From assembly GCA_023433685.1 (NCBI GenBank), contig JAEYUD010000158.1, forward strand, positions 1 through 17,464: a stretch of 17,464 bases of DNA, given 5' to 3'. This DNA comes from Bacteroidota bacterium (lineage in GTDB: Bacteria > Bacteroidota > Ignavibacteria > Ignavibacteriales > Ignavibacteriaceae). A program made the translations under genes and the position numbers. Positions 12,325-17,464 of the stretch are shown in pieces. The notes below the pieces were generated by a model. That model saw nothing but the letters and a program-made list of their open reading frames with translations, ran no database searches and was not told the origin of the DNA. Each line of letters begins with the position of its first letter. Position 1 is the stretch's first letter.

Positions 12325-14286
12325 TCACACTAACCGGACGCCGCGACGGCCGTACCTGATGCCGGGGTGGCCGTAGCCACGGTAGGCCACGCGGCAGTAC
12401 TCCGCAGAGTCGCCCCAACTGCCACCCCGGCGCACACGGAGGGACCCGGAAGAGTCGTACAAGTCCCAACACCTCTCCCATACATTGCCACTCATGTCGT
12501 ATATACCAAGTTCATTCTGCTGCTTCCTGCCGACTTCTTTTGTCTCTTTGCCGGAGTTCTCACTGTACCATCCCACTTCATTAAGATCATTGCTGCCTGA
12601 ATACTCGTAACCTTTGCTTTGGTTACCTCCCCTTGCGGCATACTCCCACTCCGCCTCCGTTGGTAACCTGTATCCGTTTGACGTGAAATCACATCTGATA
12701 TTTTCCCCGCTACCGGAGTATGCCTTCTGTAACCCCTCCTTTTCACTTAGCTTGTTACAGAATTCAACTGCCTCATACCAGCTAACTTCTTCAACTGGTC
12801 TTTTACTCCCCTTAAAGTTTGAAGGGTTACTTCCCATTACACTTTCCCACAATTCCTGTGTCACTTCGATCTTAGCGATCTCAAATTTAGTCCAGCTCTT
12901 TCCTTCGTGTTCAAATTTTTTACCTTCAACCAAGACAAAACCGTTACTTAATTCCGAATTATATTTGATATTGTATAGTAACTCTTTCACTCCTGCGTAA
13001 ACAAGGATTAGTATGATTAAACTTGTTACACCCAGCCCTATTCTGAGCATTAATTTTTTCTTTCTTGCTTTTTCCGCAGCCGCGATTCTCTCTTGTTCAA
13101 TTCTGATTCGTTCTCTTTCTGCCCTTTCTTCTTCCTCTTTTCTCTGCTGCTCTTCCTGCCGCCTTTTTCGTTCTTCTTCCGCCTTTCTCCTTTCTTCTTC
13201 TTTGCGGCGTTTTTCCTCCTCAATCTTCCTCTGCTGCTCCTCTTCCTCAAATCTGAGCTTTTCCCGGAATTCTTCCTCAAGCCTCTTTGCCCGCTCCTGT
13301 CTCTCCTCGAATGTCATTTCTTTTAATTTTTTCTCCTCCCAAGCCGCGGAGGATGATGGCGTTGGGATGGGCTCAGAATCAGAGCGTGATCCCTGTGTAA
13401 GGATCGTTGGATCGAATGCCACGGTTTTTTCGTATTCTTCCATCACTGTGCGTTCGGGATCGGAGAGATCGAACTGCCGGAGTTCGGTAAGCACTTCCTT
13501 AAGGTTTGAATATCTTCTATCGCGGTCTTTCTCCAGCATCCGCATTACTATCTCAACGATCCGCCCGGGAATGTGGGGATAGTGAACGGTTGGAGGGGGA
13601 AGTGGTTCCTGGTTCGATATTCTCAGGGTGAGTGTGCCGGGGTTTTCCCTTTCCTCTTTGGTGAAAGGCAACCTGCCGGCCAGCATTTCATAGAAGGACA
13701 TACCGAGACCGTAAATGTCGCTTCTGACATCGACATCGGCTGTCTTCAGCTGTTCGGGACTCATGTAGCAGAGTGTGCCAAGCTTGATGTTCGCCGTTGT
13801 GCGGTCTTCACCGGTTGTGATCTTCGAGATTCCGAAATCGGTGATCTTCAATATACCGTTGTTAGAGATGAGAATATTCGCCGGTTTAATATCCCTGTGG
13901 ATCACCCCTGCATTATGCGCATGTGAGAAACCCTCGAGCATGCCCAACATCAGATCACGTGCATGAATGAATGGAATGGGTCCGCTTATCTTCCTGATCT
14001 TGTAGTCGAGACTCTGTCCATCGACATATTCCATCACCAGATAAAGGGTGTTTCCTTCTGCAAATGCATCCACCGGTGAGACGATGTTCGGGTGATCAAG
14101 CCTCCTCAGTATCCGGTCTTCCCTGCCGAACCTTTCACGGTAATCCTCTATCTGTGCTTTCGCGGGATCAAGTTCCTTCACCGCTACAATTCTGCCATTG
14201 CGGCTATCCTCTGCTTTATAAACCGTTCCCATCCCGCCTGTGCCGATCACCTGAAGCAGGTTGTAATGTTTCACTCTTTTGATCAT
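12325..14286 (-). CDS. Membrane-anchored Ser/Thr kinase with coiled coil and C-terminal FGE-sulfatase domain, kinase B
   Basis: Residues 8-272 form a full Hanks-type kinase: GTGGMGTVYKA (15-25), K37, HRDIKPAN (130-137) with D132, DFG at 150-152, SPE at 176-178. Residues about 318-410 are a highly charged Glu/Arg/Lys/Gln coiled coil. A single transmembrane helix (about 413-433, VTSLIILILVYAG) has a Lys/Arg cluster on its N side, so the kinase should be cytosolic and the C-terminal domain extracytoplasmic. Residues about 447-653 are an FGE-sulfatase-like domain (VSWYEAVEFCNKL, GYRLPTEAEWEYAARGG, GIYDMSGNVWERC, RVRRGGSW); its opening GGxFxMG motif is degraded and the catalytic cysteine pair is absent, pointing to ligand binding. 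The layout is that of a one-component receptor kinase. The next upstream gene is an FHA-FHA ABC exporter, a likely target. The gene is a paralogue of kinase A. ATG at 14284-14286 has no clear ribosome binding site. Confidence 0.93.
   Translation of the reverse strand: MIKRVKHYNLLQVIGTGGMGTVYKAEDSRNGRIVAVKELDPAKAQIEDYRERFGREDRILRRLDHPNIVSPVDAFAEGNTLYLVMEYVDGQSLDYKIRKISGPIPFIHARDLMLGMLEGFSHAHNAGVIHRDIKPANILISNNGILKITDFGISKITTGEDRTTANIKLGTLCYMSPEQLKTADVDVRSDIYGLGMSFYEMLAGRLPFTKEERENPGTLTLRISNQEPLPPPTVHYPHIPGRIVEIVMRMLEKDRDRRYSNLKEVLTELRQFDLSDPERTVMEEYEKTVAFDPTILTQGSRSDSEPIPTPSSSAAWEEKKLKEMTFEERQERAKRLEEEFREKLRFEEEEQQRKIEEEKRRKEEERRKAEEERKRRQEEQQRKEEEERAERERIRIEQERIAAAEKARKKKLMLRIGLGVTSLIILILVYAGVKELLYNIKYNSELSNGFVLVEGKKFEHEGKSWTKFEIAKIEVTQELWESVMGSNPSNFKGSKRPVEEVSWYEAVEFCNKLSEKEGLQKAYSGSGENIRCDFTSNGYRLPTEAEWEYAARGGNQSKGYEYSGSNDLNEVGWYSENSGKETKEVGRKQQNELGIYDMSGNVWERCWDLYDSSGSLRVRRGGSWGDSAEYCRVAYRGYGHPGIRYGRRGVRLV
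12337..12414 (-). other. Candidate hypervariable region (VR-like) at the 3' end of kinase B
   Basis: This is the partner of 6823-6900, residues 625-650. Variable residues are G, D, S, then Y, G, H, then G, I, then Y, G, R, R and V, all on NNC or NNT codons. In contrast the 13 residues identical to kinase A differ only in third bases (six of them). No template repeat with AAC runs preceded by GGCAGTTGG occurs elsewhere in the window. Confidence 0.55.
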
Positions 14287-14526
14287 AGTATGTACTTTAA
14301 TTTAATTATTTGTAACCGGTTGAGATCAAACATATCCCAATACACGAACATTTTAAATTCTGCCAAAGGGATGCCTATGGCACTGTTAATGCTTTAATCC
14401 TGAAAATTCATACTTCAAACCTCATACTGCATACTCCGCCGCGGCGGTTTGCACTTCACTCCGCCGCAGGCGGATCACTTCGCCGCGGCGAATAACATTT
14501 CACATTTCACATTTCACATTTACCCC
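14287..14526. repeat. Repeat-bearing gap between kinase B and the FHA-ABC exporter
   Basis: It holds no gene. A copy of the composite element seen at 9700-9780 runs from 14361 to 14447 (GCCAAAGGGATGCC, GTTAATGCTTTAATCCTG, then a palindrome CCGCCGCGGCGG). Further CGCCGCGGCG (14481-14490) and three and a half tandem CATTTCA units (14496-14522) follow. Any promoter of kinase B must be in the AT-rich 14287-14360, but I cannot place it. Confidence 0.7.
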
Positions 14527-16764
14527 CTATCGCCTCTCAGTGCTGGCAAGGCGGATGGCCAGCGCAACCAAAAATACAACAAACATCAGCCCAATCACCG
14601 CGAGATCGAGCCAGGCGTTGTTTTCGCTGAATTTAAGGGCGGCTGTTCCGCCTTCAGTCGATGTGATCAAAGAGAGTTCATAGGCCCAGCGGCTGAGCCA
14701 GATTGCCGCGAAGGCTTTGACACCCTGGGCCATTTTACCGAATGGCTGCACCAACCCGCCGAAGATGACGGTGGGGATTAGAACCAGAGGCAGTATGGTG
14801 AGCGCGAATGCTTCTGTTTTCGCGTAAGCGGAGATCAGAAGTCCCATTACTGTCGCGGTGAAGGATGTGAGTACCAGAACTCCAAAGAGGGCAGCTTCAT
14901 TGAGAAAATTGAATTTGGCAGTGGTTATCACTACGAGCACCAATGTCTGAAGGATCGAAAAGAGGAAGAGTACCGCGAATTTCGAGCCTATGTAAGAGCC
15001 TATGGAGAGGTTCACCATCCGCTCTCGCTTGAAAATACTTTTTTCATTTACTATCTCCCGAATCGCGTTGGATGTACCCAGCCAGATTGTGGATATTACA
15101 AGAATGAAGACGGGGTGTGTTTTCAGGTCACCATTGTTAAAGAGGAGATTGATAAGCAATCCGATGACGGGTGCCTGTATCAGGAGGAAGATGAGGTTCC
15201 AGGTATCCCGGATCTTAATGGTAAAATATCTGGAGGTCAGTGTTAAAAACTGATTGAGGGGATCAATCTCTGCCCTGTTCACCGCGGAAACGGGAGTGTT
15301 GCGTATCGAAGTGGAATCGAGCGCGGCATAGTTGGCATAGTAGGCAGACTTCCTGTACTTCTCCTTCCACTGACCGGGGGTCATTTTCTCCAGACTGTCG
15401 AATATATCCACCACATCGTTAACTCCAAACCATGCTGCTGCTTCTGAAGCGGGACCGAAGTACGCCAATTTACCGGTTTTCGCGAGAACAATAACATGGG
15501 TTAGAAACTTGAAATTCGATTCAGAAATGTTGTGCGTGGTCAGGAGCACGGTTCTTCCGGTGTCCGCGATGTCGCGGAGAATCGTCATCACTTCCCTGTC
15601 CGATTTGGGATCGAGTCCGGATGTGGGTTCATCGAGCACAAGGATGTTAGGGTCGGTCATCAGCTCCTGCCCAAGATTAACTTTCTTTCGTTGCCCTCCG
15701 CTGATCCCTTTCTTTTCAGGGGAGCCTATCCTCACGTTCCGTGCCTCCTCGAGGTGGAGCTTGTGAATAACGCTTGTTGCCCTTTCCGCGATCGCGGAGT
15801 CATCAAACTTGTGTCCGAGTCGCAACCGTCCTGTGTACATGAGCGATTCGGTTACCTCCAGTTCTCTGTGAAGAATGTCATCCTGCGGAACGTACCCGAA
15901 CACACCCTTGAAGTTATCAGGATTCCGGACCAAAGATTCACCATTGATCTTCACATCACCATGAGTGGGACTGTTGATACCGCACAGGAGATACATCAGG
16001 GTGGTTTTTCCTGCACCCGCGGGTCCAATAAGCCCGATGAACTGCCCGGGTTCGACCGTCAGACTGATATCATCTATAAGTTTTTTCCCTTCATTTGTTT
16101 GGAAAGTCAGGTTCCTGGCCTCAATGGTCAGTCCATCGAGTGAAAGCTTGCTACCGGCCAGTAGCTGGTCGAGGGTGAATGGTGTGCCACCCACCGTGAT
16201 TATCTCCCCCGGCTGAATTGCCGCCTTTGTCACTCTCTTGCCATTTACAAATGTACCGTTGCTGCTCCCGAGATCCTGAACGTACCACGTGCTCCCCTCT
16301 CTGAACAGTTTGCAGTGCTTGCGGCTCACCTTGAAGTTATCGATCACCCTGTCGCATTCGGGAGCACGGCCTATTATATACTCTCCGCTTGAAACAGAAT
16401 GATTACAGGATGAGGAGGAAGGTGCTCCCTTTCCCAGGGCAGCAGTTTGCCAGTCAAAATCATACTGTTTTCCGAGCGTCACCTTGTCGCCACTCCTCAG
16501 GGTTTTATCTGAAACCTTAACCCCGTTCACAAAAGTGCCGTTGGTTGAAGCCTGATCCCGGATCGTAACTGAACCTCCATCTACAATAAGATCGCAATGC
16601 CTGTTGGAAACTCCTGACGCGGAAACAACGATATCGTTCTGTGAACCCCGTCCGACTGTGATCACCCTTTTGCCGTAAGAACCGGAACCCATGGGGGTGC
16701 CACAATCAACACAAAATTTGGCGACGTCATTGTTCGCGCTGCCACAATTGCTGCAATTCTTCAT
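14527..16764 (-). CDS. ABC-2/ABCG-type exporter with zinc ribbon and two FHA domains
   Basis: Domains in order over 745 residues: a zinc ribbon (C4-x2-C7 ... C18-x2-C21); FHA 1 (about 34-103: GRGSQNDIVV, SNRHC, STNGTFVNG); FHA 2 (about 128-198: GRAPECD, VSRKHC, SSNGTFVNG); an ABC ATPase (about 213-440) with Walker A GPAGAGKTT (247-255), Q-loop YVPQDD, signature ISGGQRKK (354-361), Walker B ILVLDEP (374-380) and H411; then an ABC-2 permease (about 510-740) with six hydrophobic segments. This is a half-transporter of the ABCG/White type, expected to dimerise and export lipids or other amphiphiles. Both FHA domains keep the Arg, Ser and Asn residues used for phosphothreonine binding. The layout matches mycobacterial Rv1747, controlled by the adjacent kinase PknF; kinase B may play that part here. 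Its ATG overlaps the upstream stop (ATGA), so translation is coupled. Confidence 0.95.
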   Translation of the reverse strand: MKNCSNCGSANNDVAKFCVDCGTPMGSGSYGKRVITVGRGSQNDIVVSASGVSNRHCDLIVDGGSVTIRDQASTNGTFVNGVKVSDKTLRSGDKVTLGKQYDFDWQTAALGKGAPSSSSCNHSVSSGEYIIGRAPECDRVIDNFKVSRKHCKLFREGSTWYVQDLGSSNGTFVNGKRVTKAAIQPGEIITVGGTPFTLDQLLAGSKLSLDGLTIEARNLTFQTNEGKKLIDDISLTVEPGQFIGLIGPAGAGKTTLMYLLCGINSPTHGDVKINGESLVRNPDNFKGVFGYVPQDDILHRELEVTESLMYTGRLRLGHKFDDSAIAERATSVIHKLHLEEARNVRIGSPEKKGISGGQRKKVNLGQELMTDPNILVLDEPTSGLDPKSDREVMTILRDIADTGRTVLLTTHNISESNFKFLTHVIVLAKTGKLAYFGPASEAAAWFGVNDVVDIFDSLEKMTPGQWKEKYRKSAYYANYAALDSTSIRNTPVSAVNRAEIDPLNQFLTLTSRYFTIKIRDTWNLIFLLIQAPVIGLLINLLFNNGDLKTHPVFILVISTIWLGTSNAIREIVNEKSIFKRERMVNLSIGSYIGSKFAVLFLFSILQTLVLVVITTAKFNFLNEAALFGVLVLTSFTATVMGLLISAYAKTEAFALTILPLVLIPTVIFGGLVQPFGKMAQGVKAFAAIWLSRWAYELSLITSTEGGTAALKFSENNAWLDLAVIGLMFVVFLVALAIRLASTERR

Positions 16765-17464
16765 CTTTTTATCAACTCACCAATACTTAAAGAATCATTA
16801 TATTTTAGCGGAAGTGTCGCCCTTTCGCCCGCCACTTCGAAAATCAGTTGTCCCCTGACCTCATACTCGAACTTTCCGCCTGACACCACGAAACCAAGCA
16901 GGGCACCGGGACCGGCTTTCAGAAGATCACCCACATAGCACGAGGCGCTTATCAGGGCAATGGTTCCATTTCCTTTTTTTTCGATTGTTATCTGTTCAGG
17001 CAGGTATATTGTGCCGGTGATGTTGCCGCGGGTGAGCACCTTCCCACTATCGATTGATACAACCGTCAGCTCGATATCGAACGGGTTGTTCAGTTCAGCA
17101 GTGAGGTCGAATTTGAGTGAATCCCCTTCGAGCCGGATGTTTTCCACCCCCTTCACCGAAAATATGCCATCAGGGGCACCATTTCCACCCTTAAACAATT
17201 GCTTGTTCAGGTCGATCGGCACAGCGAAATCTATATTAACAGGGAAGGAAATAAAGGAAAAGCCGGCGACTGCCTTCCCTTTTACTGAAATATTGATTGT
17301 GTCGCCGGACTGTTTGAAGAACTTCATCGACTCTTTTACCTCCAGAGTGATCTTAAGAACCACTTCCTGAACCGTGCCGGATGAGAGGGTAACAACCGAA
17401 TCGACGGTAACGCCCCCGATCTTTTTACCGGAGCCGAGTATTTTGGCTTCGATCAGTTTCAGGT
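16761..17464 (-). CDS. LEA type 2 (WHy-domain)-like protein, N-terminus outside the window
   Basis: The frame is open to the window edge; 233 codons are visible and no start need lie inside, so the GTG at 17361-17363 is not taken as start. The visible part reads as two beta-rich repeats of similar plan: about 17464-17195 (ending in FPVNIDFAVPIDLNK) and about 17130-16770 (LKFDLTAELNNPFDIELTVVSIDSGKV, then GTIYLPEQITIEKKGNGTIAL). The pattern, an Asn-Pro followed by a beta hairpin and a later smooth sheet, is that of LEA14/WHy proteins, which bind or shield membranes and proteins or act in lipid-linked transport. No internal membrane helix; a signal peptide, if any, is outside the window. Its TGA overlaps the exporter start by ATGA, so it is likely a periplasmic or envelope partner of that exporter. 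The family call is moderate. Confidence 0.6.
   Translation of the reverse strand, partial: LKLIEAKILGSGKKIGGVTVDSVVTLSSGTVQEVVLKITLEVKESMKFFKQSGDTINISVKGKAVAGFSFISFPVNIDFAVPIDLNKQLFKGGNGAPDGIFSVKGVENIRLEGDSLKFDLTAELNNPFDIELTVVSIDSGKVLTRGNITGTIYLPEQITIEKKGNGTIALISASCYVGDLLKAGPGALLGFVVSGGKFEYEVRGQLIFEVAGERATLPLKYNDSLSIGELIKR

Noticed and set aside
13013..13582. 189-codon Ser/Leu/Phe-rich plus-strand frame
   Set aside because: It is the antisense shadow of the Glu/Arg/Lys coiled coil and kinase part of kinase B; low complexity and no independent signals.
17361..17363. GTG as the start of the LEA2-like gene
   Set aside because: The frame stays open with matching beta-rich sequence to the window edge, so the gene is partial rather than starting here.

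Overview
The window looks like chromosomal DNA from a free-living member of the Bacteroidota/Chlorobiota group, most likely Ignavibacteria. That is an inference from gene content: a PafA-type secreted alkaline phosphatase, Ser/Thr kinases fused to FGE-sulfatase (SUMF1-like) domains, AAA-ATPase-like/PD-(D/E)XK proteins, weak ribosome binding sites and many short GC-rich intergenic repeats. There is no rRNA, tRNA or CRISPR array. Most genes lie on the minus strand; only an SDR oxidoreductase and a phosphomannomutase are on the plus strand.

Left part (1-6053): the end of the window cuts an O-antigen ligase/polymerase-like membrane protein whose C-terminal half appears to be a beta-propeller-like domain. 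It is followed by an alkaline phosphatase with a complete PafA-type active site, a divergent SDR gene, a small zinc-ribbon protein whose only sensible start needs a -1 frameshift on A AAA AAG, and manB (phosphomannomutase/phosphoglucomutase). The mix suggests cell-envelope polysaccharide and sugar metabolism.

Middle part (6054-12324): a 748-bp repeat-rich stretch, then a Ser/Thr kinase with a C-terminal FGE-sulfatase domain (kinase A), then three genes from three PD-(D/E)XK nuclease families (YhcG/DUF1016, AAA-ATPase-like with DUF1703, and GxxExxY). They are separated by intergenic repeats that recur in direct and inverted copies. The GxxExxY gene sits between perfect 12-bp inverted repeats.

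Right part (12325-17464): a second kinase-FGE protein (kinase B), this time with a long coiled coil and one transmembrane helix; an ABC exporter carrying a zinc ribbon and two FHA domains; and a LEA type 2-like protein that runs off the window and overlaps the exporter by ATGA. A kinase next to an FHA-FHA-ABC exporter recalls the mycobacterial PknF/Rv1747 pair, so phosphothreonine control of the exporter by kinase B is a reasonable inference.

The most interesting signal is at the 3' ends of the two kinase genes. Over the same 26 codons, 13 residues differ, all encoded by NNC or NNT codons, with the third base kept in 12 of the 13. Invariant residues nearby differ only in third bases, and another part of the same domain is identical over 51 bp. 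This is the mark expected of adenine-directed mutagenesis of AAC/AAT codons by a diversity-generating retroelement, although no reverse transcriptase or template repeat is present in this window.
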